From Bacteroidota bacterium (GTDB lineage Bacteria > Bacteroidota > Bacteroidia > AKYH767-A > 2013-40CM-41-45): a stretch of 64,000 nt of DNA. How positions within the stretch are numbered: the stretch's first letter is position 1; every line of letters begins with the position of its first letter. The notes under the pieces were generated by a model. That model had not been told where the DNA came from. It did not search any database and worked only from the letters and a program-made list of their open reading frames with translations. The translations under genes and the position numbers were made by a program. The stretch lies in NCBI GenBank assembly GCA_004295015.1, contig SHNE01000032.1, positions 1-64,000 of the forward strand, given 5' to 3'. Positions 24,550-35,410 of the stretch are shown one piece after another.

Positions 24550-27500
24550 TTATTGTAACACTATTCGTGGGAACTGAATGGAGTTGCTTTTGCTCCTGAG
24601 ATTCATATAATATATTCCCTTGGGTAAAATTCTTAAGTCCAGCTCTTGAATATTTATTCCCTCCTTAAATTGAAAAGTCTTTACTAAACAAACCTCTCCC
24701 AGCATATTTTCAAGTAAAAGCAAATACGCTGAACTTTTATCGAGAGAAATTTGAAACCGGCAGCGTCCATCACTTGGATTAGGAAAAATTAAGCCTTCAT
24801 TTAAAGAAGATGTTTCGAGTTCGCTGGCTTTGCAGCCCATATTGACAGTTATGGTTTTATTGATTGTTGTACCGTATCCGCATAAATTTTCAGAGCTGAC
24901 AGATATAAATAGGGGACTACTGTATGCCCAGTTGAAATTCGCAATAGCATTAGTTCCGTTTCCCTGTGGTGAAATAAATGCACCATTAGAAATATTCCAT
25001 TGATAAGATAAGGCTCCGTTAACAGGTGAAATCGAATACAATTCGTTTGTTTGCGACTTGCAAACGTTAGAAGCTCCGTTGATAAGGGAAGGTGGTGCTA
25101 ATGTTGATTTAACCGGAAGGCAACGTGCAATTGACTGACCACATGCATTGTTTGCTACCACACAAATATTTCCTGTTCCACTAAAACCGGAGGTATAACT
25201 AACATTTAATGTTGTTCCATTGGCAGAATTCACCTGTACTCCTGTCGGAACGGTCCATACATAGGAAGTGGCAGTTGCTACACTTGAAATCGAATACTGA
25301 ATGTTATTGACCAAACACATGCCTGTGAATGGACCGCTTATACCACCAGGTTGGCTGGGCCCGGATCTGAGTGTGTAACTTCGGCTATATTTTCCGCAGG
25401 CGTTTATTGCATCGACCGAAAGAACGCCGGTTGTGAAAATAGAGCCTGCACTGATGACTACCGTATTCGCATTTTGAGATACAATTTGTAAGTCTCCGCT
25501 AAGGATACTCCAACTGTAAGAACTTGCTCTCGGTACCGGGTTAATGAAATATGCCACAGATGGAGAACCCGCACAGATGTTTGATGGACCGATCAATGAA
25601 TTAGAATGAGTCGGAATCCCAAAGATATCCATGCTCACTGAATTGGAATTCCCCACACAATTTGATGCAGAAACGTTTATTGTTGCTTTACTAAATCCGC
25701 CGGATATTGAAACCTGAACGGAATTCGTTCCTTGTCCTGATACAATTGTAGCCCCGGTCCCGGTAACTGACCAACTATAGCTGCTGGCAGAAGGATTATT
25801 GATAACGCTATATGTATATGTATTAAGAGGACATGCATCAGTTGGTCCAATTATAGCAGATGGACCGGCCGGTCGGGTGCTAAGGACAGATATGTAAATG
25901 CAGGTACTGGAGCCGCTTCCACAGCTATTTTCTCCTCTCACACAAAGAAAGCCTCCGTTAAATGCAGAAGAAAAGCTAAGGGTAATGTTGTTTGATGTGG
26001 AATTTCCACTCACACCGGAGGGAAGTGTCCATGTATAAGAAGTAGCATTCTGCAAAGATGAAACACTGTAACTTATCGTTGAGTTTCTGCAAGCTTCACT
26101 TGCACCACTTATCAAACCTGAAGAAGATGGCAGGCCACCGGAATTGATTATGGATGAGTATGCCACACCTGTACAAGCATTAAGGTCTGATATGTTTACA
26201 GAATAATTTCCGGCAACCAAATTTGTAGCAGTTTGATTTGTTTGACCATTCGACCAAACAAAAGTGTATGGAGATGTTCCTCCGGTCGGAAAAATTGTGG
26301 CACTTCCATTGGAAAGTCCGCATGATGCATTTATACTTGAAACACTTCCTTCAACTTTTACCGGCTGGTTAATTGTAATCTGGTTGCTGGCACTGCAGTT
26401 ATTGGCATCACTGATTGTAAAAGTGTAAGTGCCCGCCGGTCTTGAAAATGTTCCTGTATTACTATAAGGTGCTCTTCCCCCGGTTGCCTGAACGGAGAGA
26501 GTGGCGTTTGAACCAAAACAAACAATTGGATTAATGATGCTGATATTAAGTACAGGATTAGACATCGGGCCTACATAAGTCTGACCATTCATCAGATTAC
26601 TACATCCGAATTGATTGCTTGCAACTATTGTATAGACCCCGGCTTGTGTTTGATTGCCAAAGGCTAATGATCCGCCTGTGCCGTACAAAGGAGTGCCAAG
26701 AGGATTATTATTCAATCGAAGTTGATACGACACACCTGTTTGTGATCCGGTGAGACCAACCATGCTTCCTGTCCCGGGAGAGGCACAGTAAAAACCTCCG
26801 CCGGTGATGGTGTAGCCATTCGGAATCACATTGCAACTGATTAATGTAAAATTGCTTGTACTACTATCATTGCAGGATCCTGAAATCATAATTTTACCTG
26901 TGCCGGTTCCAGTAGGTACGATAGCCTTTGCTGTGCTGTCATTAATGATATAAAACGCCGCTGATGTACTATTAAATTGTACACTGCTTAGAACATTGAA
27001 GTTTTTTCCTCTTACTTCTATGGTATCACCGATTGCACCGCTTGCAGGAGAAAAAGAAGTAATTTTTGAACATTCGGAAACGGTTGTGAATTTCCACACC
27101 GGACTTGTGGTGGTGCTTGTTCCATTACTCACAGTCACGTACCAATAGTAGCAGGTGTTGGGTAAGAGACTGTTCATGGGGTATGCAGAGACAGAACCCG
27201 GAGGTACATTTGAATTCGTCCCAAGTACCACATATCCGCTTCGGGGATTCATGTTGAATGAATATGAAAACTGACTATTGCTATCAGTTTCAAATTGGTT
27301 TAACCAAGGTGAAAAGGTCCTTACATTGATGGTATTATTTTCAGGTGAAAATTTTAGTAACCTCATCCATCCGCTTCCACCATAGGATCGACCTTGATAA
27401 TCAGCCATGATGCTGATGATTTTATTTCCATTATAAAAGTCTTCTCTGCTTGCTTCTGCTGAGACGTGTCCGCTTTGCGTTAAAATTACATTCGGAAATC

Positions 27501-29805
27501 TTTTAATGACATTATAAATTGCCAAGCCTTGAGGTGCGAATGTTCCATCACCGTTCAGCATATAATGGCTTCCTATAATAGCATAATGATTTGGGTATTG
27601 CGTTAAGAGGTCGATTAACCATTGCGCAACCGGACCACCTATATTGTTGTAGTTATACTCAAGATTGATTACAATAAAATTCATTCCTCCTGCTGAAAAA
27701 AATGAAAAGTTGTTGTTGTTTTGAGTTCCATAATGCCCTCCGTAATAATTCCGTCCAAGAAATCTCGATTCGCCGAAGTAGGCATTAAAAAAATTAGTGG
27801 TTCCGGTGACTTCACCTATAGGAGACTGATCATGGTTTCCTACATTTAGTCCGTAAGGGATTCCATCTTGTAACTGTGTGGTAATGGGATCTTCTATGAG
27901 TTTCATGGCAGTATCTACCCGCTGCCACTCTATCGGATTTCCACCATTATCACCATTTTGCACACAATCACCAAGCCCTTGTACAAAGACTATATTTTCT
28001 GAAATTCGGTTTTGAGCAATCCAGTTCGTTTGTGATTTATAAATTTCATTCGTTCCTCCGAAAAGATTAGAAACATAATGTTGGGTATCAGGTAGGCCAA
28101 TTACCGTAAAATCTTCACGCGCCGGACTTGGGCAAGGTTGGACAAAATAGGTTACTGATAAATTTTTTCCTTCAGGATCGCTAACTCCGACACTAAGATT
28201 GGAATTGAGGTAAACGCCTCCTTCCAAATCTGTCGGAGTTGCCAGGGATGGTTGGTCTGTACTAACCGGCAAATCAAAATTGCATCCATTTGTCCAATAC
28301 CAGTTTTTATTTTGAACGACGGAGTGTACCGAATTTCCTGAGCTGTCAGCCAAAGCTGTTCCGCAGGCTTCATTCATGCCCCATCTCGCTACCAATCCGG
28401 ATGTAGCTGACCTGATCGCACGGTTCATGCTGCTTTTAATTTCGTTTTGTGTTCGAGCGAAATTCCAAATTCTCACTTCATCCATGAGGCCATCAAAATA
28501 TCCTTCCGGTGTTCCCGCCGAATTTAAGGCCGTTCCAATACTTGCATGTTGTATACTTTGGTTTTGGGGAAGTTGTCCGACACTTAATTGATTTTCCAGA
28601 TTACCATTCAGGTAGAGATTCCATGTAAGACCATCGTAGGTGACTGCTGCATGATACCAAATGTTATACTGAATGAGTGTAGCACCCAGAACAGGATGAT
28701 TTCTCCCGGGATTTCTTTGGCCAATGGCTTCTTCAAAATCCGCTACAATAAATCCCGTCGAGGTATCAATGCCAAGAAAATAATTCATATCCCGGTTATT
28801 CCCGTCTGATTCTCCTCTGCCTTTGGCAATAAGAGGAATCGCAATAACGCCTCCTGAACCTGAAGAAGAAAATGAGCCGGTTCCTTTTCGCATAAACCAG
28901 GTTTCAAGAGTAAATTGTGCAAGCCCCAGATTAGGATTATTTCCAAAGCTTACATAAGAATTTATTCCTTCCAGGGCCAGGCTGTAATTTTGTTGTGAGA
29001 CTGAAGCAGAAAAAGGAGAGCCTTTAAGCCATGACGCACCATTAGTTAAGCTTCCCTGAGCAGAAGCCAGGCCGGAGTTTTGGCAAATCGTTCCTGTTCC
29101 TTCGTTCATCCCCCATCTACCTTGTAAGCCGGGTTCTGAAACAAGTTCAAGAGTGTAATTGGAGCTGATTTGTGATTGTGTTCTGGCATAATTCCATATG
29201 CGCGCTTCATCAAGGCGTCCATTGAAAAATCCTGCTGCCACGCCGCTGGAGTTTAAGGCACTTCCAAGAGAAGCATGTTGAATGGAAGAAGATTGCGGAA
29301 GAGCATTTAATGACATGGTGCTTTCAGGAATGCCATTCAGATATAAGATGAATATACTTCCATTAAATGTGACTGCTGCATGATACCATTGAAAATTGCA
29401 AATCGTTGTTACTCCCTTTATTGGATGGTTTTTGCCCGGATTGGCCTGGCCATTTCCTTCTTCAAAATCCGCACAAAGTGTATTGGTAGCTAAATCTATT
29501 CCAAGAAAATAGTTCATGTCAAGGGTACTTCCATCAGCCTCCATTCTTCCTTTGGAAATAAGTGGTGTCGCCACGACGCCGTTCGTATCCGTCTGTACAG
29601 AAATTCCTGCACCTTCTTTCTTAAACCAAATTTCTAAAGTGAACTGTGAGCTTCCTAATCCGGTTGCATTTCCAAAAGAAACATAATCATTTACTCCATC
29701 AAAATAAATTCCCGTTTGCGAAAAAAGAAGTGATGGGTAAACAGTTTGCAGAATAAAAAGACAAAATAAGAATCCTAGTTTTTTCAAGATAGTCTGATTT
29801 GTCAA
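24550..29805 (-). CDS. T9SS-secreted LamG, metallophosphoesterase and SprB-repeat protein
   Basis: The protein has 1751 aa. The signal peptide is at residues 1-30. Two LamG domains (about 30-255 and 270-490) resemble each other closely (YVSFGNATGLGSSQFTLEIW; DEARIWNYARTQ). A calcineurin-like metallophosphoesterase spans about 555-800, with PDTQ, GDCVQNGD, GNHDQ, GSHYM and SGHVS metal-site motifs. An Fn3-like half precedes it and another follows, so the enzyme looks nested in that domain. Then come an IPT/TIG domain, two SprB-type repeats, several PKD-like repeats and a type A tail (IFPNPSDGR, LPKGIYYMNLR). It is predicted to be a cell-surface phosphoesterase acting on an unknown external substrate. 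Confidence 0.87.
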   Translation of the reverse strand: MTNQTILKKLGFLFCLFILQTVYPSLLFSQTGIYFDGVNDYVSFGNATGLGSSQFTLEIWFKKEGAGISVQTDTNGVVATPLISKGRMEADGSTLDMNYFLGIDLATNTLCADFEEGNGQANPGKNHPIKGVTTICNFQWYHAAVTFNGSIFILYLNGIPESTMSLNALPQSSSIQHASLGSALNSSGVAAGFFNGRLDEARIWNYARTQSQISSNYTLELVSEPGLQGRWGMNEGTGTICQNSGLASAQGSLTNGASWLKGSPFSASVSQQNYSLALEGINSYVSFGNNPNLGLAQFTLETWFMRKGTGSFSSSGSGGVIAIPLIAKGRGESDGNNRDMNYFLGIDTSTGFIVADFEEAIGQRNPGRNHPVLGATLIQYNIWYHAAVTYDGLTWNLYLNGNLENQLSVGQLPQNQSIQHASIGTALNSAGTPEGYFDGLMDEVRIWNFARTQNEIKSSMNRAIRSATSGLVARWGMNEACGTALADSSGNSVHSVVQNKNWYWTNGCNFDLPVSTDQPSLATPTDLEGGVYLNSNLSVGVSDPEGKNLSVTYFVQPCPSPAREDFTVIGLPDTQHYVSNLFGGTNEIYKSQTNWIAQNRISENIVFVQGLGDCVQNGDNGGNPIEWQRVDTAMKLIEDPITTQLQDGIPYGLNVGNHDQSPIGEVTGTTNFFNAYFGESRFLGRNYYGGHYGTQNNNNFSFFSAGGMNFIVINLEYNYNNIGGPVAQWLIDLLTQYPNHYAIIGSHYMLNGDGTFAPQGLAIYNVIKRFPNVILTQSGHVSAEASREDFYNGNKIISIMADYQGRSYGGSGWMRLLKFSPENNTINVRTFSPWLNQFETDSNSQFSYSFNMNPRSGYVVLGTNSNVPPGSVSAYPMNSLLPNTCYYWYVTVSNGTSTTTSPVWKFTTVSECSKITSFSPASGAIGDTIEVRGKNFNVLSSVQFNSTSAAFYIINDSTAKAIVPTGTGTGKIMISGSCNDSSTSNFTLISCNVIPNGYTITGGGFYCASPGTGSMVGLTGSQTGVSYQLRLNNNPLGTPLYGTGGSLAFGNQTQAGVYTIVASNQFGCSNLMNGQTYVGPMSNPVLNISIINPIVCFGSNATLSVQATGGRAPYSNTGTFSRPAGTYTFTISDANNCSASNQITINQPVKVEGSVSSINASCGLSNGSATIFPTGGTSPYTFVWSNGQTNQTATNLVAGNYSVNISDLNACTGVAYSSIINSGGLPSSSGLISGASEACRNSTISYSVSSLQNATSYTWTLPSGVSGNSTSNNITLSFSSAFNGGFLCVRGENSCGSGSSTCIYISVLSTRPAGPSAIIGPTDACPLNTYTYSVINNPSASSYSWSVTGTGATIVSGQGTNSVQVSISGGFSKATINVSASNCVGNSNSVSMDIFGIPTHSNSLIGPSNICAGSPSVAYFINPVPRASSYSWSILSGDLQIVSQNANTVVISAGSIFTTGVLSVDAINACGKYSRSYTLRSGPSQPGGISGPFTGMCLVNNIQYSISSVATATSYVWTVPTGVQVNSANGTTLNVSYTSGFSGTGNICVVANNACGQSIARCLPVKSTLAPPSLINGASNVCKSQTNELYSISPVNGALSYQWNISNGAFISPQGNGTNAIANFNWAYSSPLFISVSSENLCGYGTTINKTITVNMGCKASELETSSLNEGLIFPNPSDGRCRFQISLDKSSAYLLLLENMLGEVCLVKTFQFKEGINIQELDLRILPKGIYYMNLRSKSNSIQFPRIVLQ

Positions 29806-29863
29806 ATCCGAATGTACAAAATCTAATCAGATATTATCTTCATTGACAAATTTTTCTAAACAC

Positions 29864-30913
29864 TTATTTATTTTGGAGTCTTTTTGCCAGATTATGCCGG
29901 TATTTATCCACCGGTCTTTCTAAAAACCAATGTATAATTACTGCCATGGCAATAGAGCAAAGAGTGACGTAAGTGCCAAGCCATTTTACGTCGGTGCCAT
30001 ATGACCAGAAAAACTTCAGCACAATATAGTGTATCATGTATAAAGGATAGGAAAGATCCCCTAAGAACCTGTCGATTTTATTATGCTTCGTTAACTGAAA
30101 CAATGAAGGTACGAAGAGCGGAAAAATAAAAAGATATAAATTGGGAAGAAGCGGTTCAGTAAGAAAGAGGACGAAAGCAAATAGTAAAAAATATTTGTAT
30201 GTTTTATTGTCAATGGAACTGTACCCTCTTTGATACAATCTATACGCAAGAATTCCTAAGGTAAAATATAAGAGAGAGGATGGGAAAAGATGATACTGAT
30301 ACATCAGATTATTTACTCCGAAATATTTTATGGCAAGATGATAAGCCAGTCCGAAAATTAAAAAACTCATGGTTATTCTAAGGCTCTTTATAATCAATGG
30401 GCAAAGAATGTAAAACAACATTTCTATTCCTATAGTGAACACCGGCGGATTGAGTAAGAATGAAAAACCATTATGGGTCTCGCTTACTCCAAACGGATCC
30501 AGATGAAGTCCATCCCAGCCTGCTGTAACCAAATAGGCCGTATCTGATCCAATCATCATGAAATTACAAACGTGATAATATATCTGAGTGGTAAATGGCA
30601 GCATTGTAATCATATTCATCACTCTTGTAAAGTCGGAATTGATAAAAATAAACCCTACAAGCAGACTAAACCAATATGTCGGAAATAGTCGCATTGCGCG
30701 GCTTACATAAAATGATTTTAATGACTTTGAATACTTCTCTGTCAATATCATTGCCATATAAAATCCGGAAATAATGTAAAATATTCCTACGGCATTCCGC
30801 CCTCCGAAATTATACATCTGAAACATGTGATTTCCCCATAAAGGAATTGTGAGGTTTGATCCTGCATGTGAAAAGATTACAAACAAGGCCAGTACAAATC
30901 TTAGGACTCCCAT
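29864..30913 (-). CDS. Acyltransferase 3 family membrane protein
   Basis: This 349-aa integral membrane protein has about ten hydrophobic segments. The N-terminal signature RFVLALFVIFSHAG contains H16, the family's active-site histidine. GIFYIISGFYMA and the segment SRAMRLFPTYW are also typical. Members transfer acetyl or other acyl groups to sugars of surface polysaccharides, lipid or antibiotics. The substrate cannot be told from sequence, and there are no polysaccharide genes nearby. An inverted repeat (atctgac 30931-30937 / gtcagat 30955-30961) lies just upstream of the start. It sits between two giant surface-protein genes on the same strand. Confidence 0.9.
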   Translation of the reverse strand: MGVLRFVLALFVIFSHAGSNLTIPLWGNHMFQMYNFGGRNAVGIFYIISGFYMAMILTEKYSKSLKSFYVSRAMRLFPTYWFSLLVGFIFINSDFTRVMNMITMLPFTTQIYYHVCNFMMIGSDTAYLVTAGWDGLHLDPFGVSETHNGFSFLLNPPVFTIGIEMLFYILCPLIIKSLRITMSFLIFGLAYHLAIKYFGVNNLMYQYHLFPSSLLYFTLGILAYRLYQRGYSSIDNKTYKYFLLFAFVLFLTEPLLPNLYLFIFPLFVPSLFQLTKHNKIDRFLGDLSYPLYMIHYIVLKFFWSYGTDVKWLGTYVTLCSIAMAVIIHWFLERPVDKYRHNLAKRLQNK

Positions 30914-31085
30914 AAAAATCAGTTTTGAAAATCTGACTAATAAGATCTTGTAAAGTCAGATCATCCAGTCGGTGGCAAAGTAATCAAAAAATAATTCTTT
31001 GACCATAGATAAATAAAATCACCCCCCTCTAATCGAAGGTCTGAAAATGAAAAATTAAAATGGGGGGAAATTAAAAGAAGCCGGG

Positions 31086-34000
31086 TTATCGGACTATATT
31101 AACGTGTCCGGTATATTCATGGCCCTGGTTTTTATTGTCGGTGACGCGTATTTTATAAATGTATACATCAGCCTGAACATTATTGTTATTCTTTCCGTCC
31201 CAGGGTTTCAAAATATCATCAGTTGAATAAACCAATAAACCCCATCTGTCAAAAATATCCATTTGATATGATTTTAATCGGGTACCAAAACCTCCGAAGA
31301 AATCGTTTTTCCCGTCTCCGTTAGGGCTAAATGTATTTGGAATGTAAAAAGTAAAATCATCTTCAATTCGAACCAGGGCTGTGATGGTATCCTTACAACC
31401 ATAAATATTTGTTACATACAGTGATACAGTATACTCCCCGATTTCTCGATATAAATGGTCCGGATTTACCGCATATGAACTGTCTCCGTCTCCAAATTCC
31501 CAGGTGTATGAATTAATTCCGGTAGTTGAATTAATAAACTGAATCATAGGTTCAAAGATGCTGGTTGTTTGAGGAGATGGAAAAAATGCAGGGACAGGTT
31601 TTGGATTTACTCTGATCAAATCATTATACGTAATCTTATCAGTGCAACCATTAGTTGTTTGAGCTAATAATTCAACGGTGTAAGTTCCCGGGCTAGTAAA
31701 TACATGGAGTGCTTGTGCTGAGGTGTCTGTCGACTGATCAGAGAATGTCCACACATAGTTGTTCCATAGACCCGAGCTCTGATTTACAAAAGGCACAGTC
31801 AGAGGAACACAACCTTCCACAATTAATGCACTGAAGTTTGCTACCGGATTAGGAATAATCCTGACGCTATCCGTAAATGGGGGAGCGATGCAAGGTCCGT
31901 AACTAGCTTGGACTGTTACTGCATAAGTACCAATTTGCGGATAGCTTACCGGCGGTGGAGCAGCAAGATTGGATTGTTGCGGATTGGCAAGAGGGCCAAA
32001 GTCCCAGATATATTGAGCACCCGGAATAACTGTTCCTGACAGATAAAATTTGAATGAGTTATTATCCAGGCATTGCGGAAGCGGACTGGTAAATACTGAA
32101 GTAGGCACAGGATTAATTGTTACCTTAATTGAATCGCTATTGGTACAACCAAGGGAAGAAGTGGCCCGGAGAATATAATTTCTAAGCTCAGCAAAAACTC
32201 CCGATGTAGTTCCTTGTACTGTCGTGGAGCTGGCATTCGGATCAATGAGGCCTGTAGAAGGATACCATAAATAGGTAGTTCCGGCTGATGGGTTACTTCC
32301 AATTAAAGTTGAAGTGCCGGAGCAAATAGTAACATCGCTTCCCGCACTTACAATTGGCAGGGGAGCTATGCTGATGTTATTTTGTGTTAGAATTGAAGGG
32401 CATCCGTTTTCATTTACGATTAATGATAAGGCAGGTGTACCGCCACCGGGCCAACTCACGAGATAGGGGCCTTCGTCAGTTCCGGAGATGACTGTTCCCC
32501 CTGCAAAATCCCATGTATATGTTGAACCCGGCCCTGCACTGCCCGTATAAATTATCTGTGCAGTATCCCCGGGGCAAATTGATGCAGGATAGGAAAATGT
32601 GGAAGTAGGTGTTGGAAAAACTGTGACGGCAAGCATCGTTGTATCATTGCAGCCATTATTCTCCACAATCAAATTTATATTCATTTGTCCGGGACTACTC
32701 CAACTTAAAACATAAGGCCCTGAACCGCTTCCTGAAATAACAGTGGCAGTTCCAAAGTCCCAGATGTAATTGGCGCCACCGGATGGACTTCCGGTAAAAT
32801 TAACGGTGTTTTGAACTCCCGGACAGGAGCTTGGATCAGCCGTAAAAGAGGCTACAGGAATTGCGTCAATCCGAACCGGGATTATGGTTGGAGTTGAGCT
32901 GCAGCCATTTTCATTTACACTAAGTGTTATATTTTTATTGCCATCGGTATTCCAGCTCAGTGAATAAGGACCTTGGCCACTTCCGCTAAGAATAGAGCCG
33001 CCGTCAAAATCCCACGTATAGGAAGCTCCGGCCGTTGCATTTCCTGTGTAAGCCACAACAATACTGCTGTTGGCGCATACAGAAGCAGGAGCAGTGAAAG
33101 CTGAAGTGGGAATGGCATATACCTGAACATTGGCTTGTGCTGTATCTCTGCAACCATTCTGGTTGACAATCAAACTCAGATTAGTCGGGCCAACAGTATT
33201 CCATAACAAAGTATAAGGATTTGTTGTCGTTCCATTTCCTGCAACAATTGTAGCAGAACCAACATTCCAGGTGTACGATGCATTTGCTTGCGCAGTACCG
33301 TTGAAAATTACGCTTGTCTGATCCCCGGCGCATACCGTTGCATTGGTCGTTATTGATGCAACGGGGATTGGTATGACATTAACAGACAAAGAAGTTGAAA
33401 TAGTTGCGCAAGGATTGTCTGTTACTGAAAGTGAAACAGTTTCATTTCCCGGACTATTCCACACAATGGAGTATGGGCCTCTTCCACTTCCGGAAAGAAC
33501 CGTTGCATTTCCAAAGTTCCAGGTAAATGTTGCTCCCGCGCTTGCTATGCCCGTGAAGGTAACGAGTGTTGAACTTCCTTGACAAATAGTATCGACTACC
33601 GTGAAACTTGCCGAAGCACATGCCGCAACAATTATCTCTTCCACTTTTGTTGATGAGCAGCCATTGGGCCCTGTAGTCGTTAAACTTACATCATAGGTTC
33701 CGGGACTTGAATAAGAATGTGTCGGATTCATGAGGTTAGAAGTAGGAGAGCCGTCGCCAAAATTCCATACGAAGCCAAAAGCACCCACACTGCTACTGGT
33801 AAATTGAATCATCGTCCCGGGACTAACCGGAGAGGCCGGCAAGTACGAAAAATTCGTCGTTGGTGCCGGCATGATTTGAACAATAACAGGCGTCGAATTC
33901 GTGAGAGGAGGAGTGCCATCATCTGTTCCGGTAATAAAAATTGTATGGTACCCAACATTCGATGAGATTCCGGAAATTTGCACGTCGATTGATGCCGTGT

Positions 34001-35120
34001 TTCCACTGGTACTGTTGAGAATGGAAACGCCGGTCATCCCATTGGGATTTACACCTGCAGTCGTAATCTGACCTTGTTCAGGAGAAAGAAACTCCGCATG
34101 TATCATTGCAGAGTCATTGATACAAACTTTAATCGTATCGCAAACCTGAATGGCTGTAACCAGAGGTGCAACATTAGAGCTGCTCACGCAGGAGTTAAAA
34201 TAAAAGGATTGATAGTCTAATGCGTCAATACCGTCGTTATTGTTGAATGGACCATCATAGGCAGCACCGGCCGTGTCAAACAATCCTACCTGAATGTAGT
34301 CAGTACCATTTCCTCTGTTAACACCTACGGTTGCTGCCGTTCCACCAAATCCATTTACTCCTCCGGATGCTGAACCAGTTGTCCATTGCATGTCCTTGTA
34401 GCAAAAAGATGTGTTTTGTCCGGCAGGTATAATAGGGTCATTTCCATCGGTGAGGATTAATTGAAAAGTATTTAGTTTATCGTCTTGCTGACTGAAATAT
34501 CCTACGTTTTCCCATTGTATAACCATATGTGTAGGTGTAATTCGATAGTAAACCAATCCACTTAAAGGACCACGTGTATCAACGTCACCCCAAAAAGGTG
34601 CGATCATTACAAATTGATTATTTGGGAAAGGGGACGCGGTGAAAGTTGGTTCTGCAGCTCCGATTGAAACATTTCCATTGTTATTCAGAAAAAGACTATT
34701 CACATTTGCTCCGTAAAAACAAAAATTGAATGGTAAGGCGATGGGTAAAGTTGACCAGTCATCATTTCTGTAATCAGGTGGTAGCCCCGGTCCGCCACTG
34801 GCACCACTTCCGTCAAATGCTCCAACCTGCCAACTTGCGTCACGCGTAATCCAGCAATCACAGGTGAGTGGGGGGAGGCTGGAAGGGTTCGGTACTACAT
34901 TTGGGCTTTGTGAAATCCGGGCGCGTGAGTTACTAAAAAACTCCTTGCCTGTTAATTTACCATCGATCTTCAGTTGATTAATCGAATCAGCATTTAACAA
35001 CTGAATATCTTGCTGTGCCAAAACATGGAAGCTATTCAATTGAAACAGTGAAAATAGAAATCCGAAAATAATAGTGCGCACTTTAAGAGTACACAGCTCT
35101 TTTCTTTTTAAGAAGGTCAT
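31086..35120 (-). CDS. Nidogen-like, PKD-repeat protein with CHU_C type B sorting domain
   Basis: The start is likely ATG 35120, just before the signal peptide (ending FHVLAQ); an in-frame ATG lies at 35171. The protein has about 1344 aa. A nidogen-like domain (about 60-310, with LPFNFCFYG and APFWGDVDTRG) is followed by a PKD domain (NFGDG). Five alike ~84-aa PKD-type repeats (YTWDFGGGTVISGSGxGPY) and four more diverged ones come next. The C-terminus is the gliding-motility-associated CHU_C or type B domain: PNTFSPNGDGKNDFF, MDIFDRWG, YIYKIRVTD, GHVNIVR. Type B tails also depend on T9SS but are handled differently from type A. It is likely a large surface filament or adhesin, like SprB partners. 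Confidence 0.85.
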   Translation of the reverse strand: MTFLKRKELCTLKVRTIIFGFLFSLFQLNSFHVLAQQDIQLLNADSINQLKIDGKLTGKEFFSNSRARISQSPNVVPNPSSLPPLTCDCWITRDASWQVGAFDGSGASGGPGLPPDYRNDDWSTLPIALPFNFCFYGANVNSLFLNNNGNVSIGAAEPTFTASPFPNNQFVMIAPFWGDVDTRGPLSGLVYYRITPTHMVIQWENVGYFSQQDDKLNTFQLILTDGNDPIIPAGQNTSFCYKDMQWTTGSASGGVNGFGGTAATVGVNRGNGTDYIQVGLFDTAGAAYDGPFNNNDGIDALDYQSFYFNSCVSSSNVAPLVTAIQVCDTIKVCINDSAMIHAEFLSPEQGQITTAGVNPNGMTGVSILNSTSGNTASIDVQISGISSNVGYHTIFITGTDDGTPPLTNSTPVIVQIMPAPTTNFSYLPASPVSPGTMIQFTSSSVGAFGFVWNFGDGSPTSNLMNPTHSYSSPGTYDVSLTTTGPNGCSSTKVEEIIVAACASASFTVVDTICQGSSTLVTFTGIASAGATFTWNFGNATVLSGSGRGPYSIVWNSPGNETVSLSVTDNPCATISTSLSVNVIPIPVASITTNATVCAGDQTSVIFNGTAQANASYTWNVGSATIVAGNGTTTNPYTLLWNTVGPTNLSLIVNQNGCRDTAQANVQVYAIPTSAFTAPASVCANSSIVVAYTGNATAGASYTWDFDGGSILSGSGQGPYSLSWNTDGNKNITLSVNENGCSSTPTIIPVRIDAIPVASFTADPSSCPGVQNTVNFTGSPSGGANYIWDFGTATVISGSGSGPYVLSWSSPGQMNINLIVENNGCNDTTMLAVTVFPTPTSTFSYPASICPGDTAQIIYTGSAGPGSTYTWDFAGGTVISGTDEGPYLVSWPGGGTPALSLIVNENGCPSILTQNNISIAPLPIVSAGSDVTICSGTSTLIGSNPSAGTTYLWYPSTGLIDPNASSTTVQGTTSGVFAELRNYILRATSSLGCTNSDSIKVTINPVPTSVFTSPLPQCLDNNSFKFYLSGTVIPGAQYIWDFGPLANPQQSNLAAPPPVSYPQIGTYAVTVQASYGPCIAPPFTDSVRIIPNPVANFSALIVEGCVPLTVPFVNQSSGLWNNYVWTFSDQSTDTSAQALHVFTSPGTYTVELLAQTTNGCTDKITYNDLIRVNPKPVPAFFPSPQTTSIFEPMIQFINSTTGINSYTWEFGDGDSSYAVNPDHLYREIGEYTVSLYVTNIYGCKDTITALVRIEDDFTFYIPNTFSPNGDGKNDFFGGFGTRLKSYQMDIFDRWGLLVYSTDDILKPWDGKNNNNVQADVYIYKIRVTDNKNQGHEYTGHVNIVR

Positions 35121-35410
35121 GAAGGATAAATTCGATAAGCAATAATTCCCGGGTCTCATTTTTTCAGGCATATTTTCTGAGGCAGGTTTAAGGAATTGCC
35201 CTTGTAAATTATAGACATTAATTGGTCTTTCAAAGCAAAATAATAATACGGATTTTTTTGGGAAAAAACCAATTTTTTTCCTTGAACTTGGAAAAACACA
35301 AGCTTAACTCCACAAATGACTTAAAAGAGAAGATTGCTTTCTTTGGATTTAAAGACCGGCTATTCAAATAGCTAAACCCATTTCCGGATTTTTGAAAGAA
35401 TAAATTTGTA

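Noticed and set aside
31021..31070. C6/G6 pair downstream of the nidogen/PKD gene
   Set aside because: A run of six C and six G over a ~34-nt loop; likely chance and not a stable terminator.
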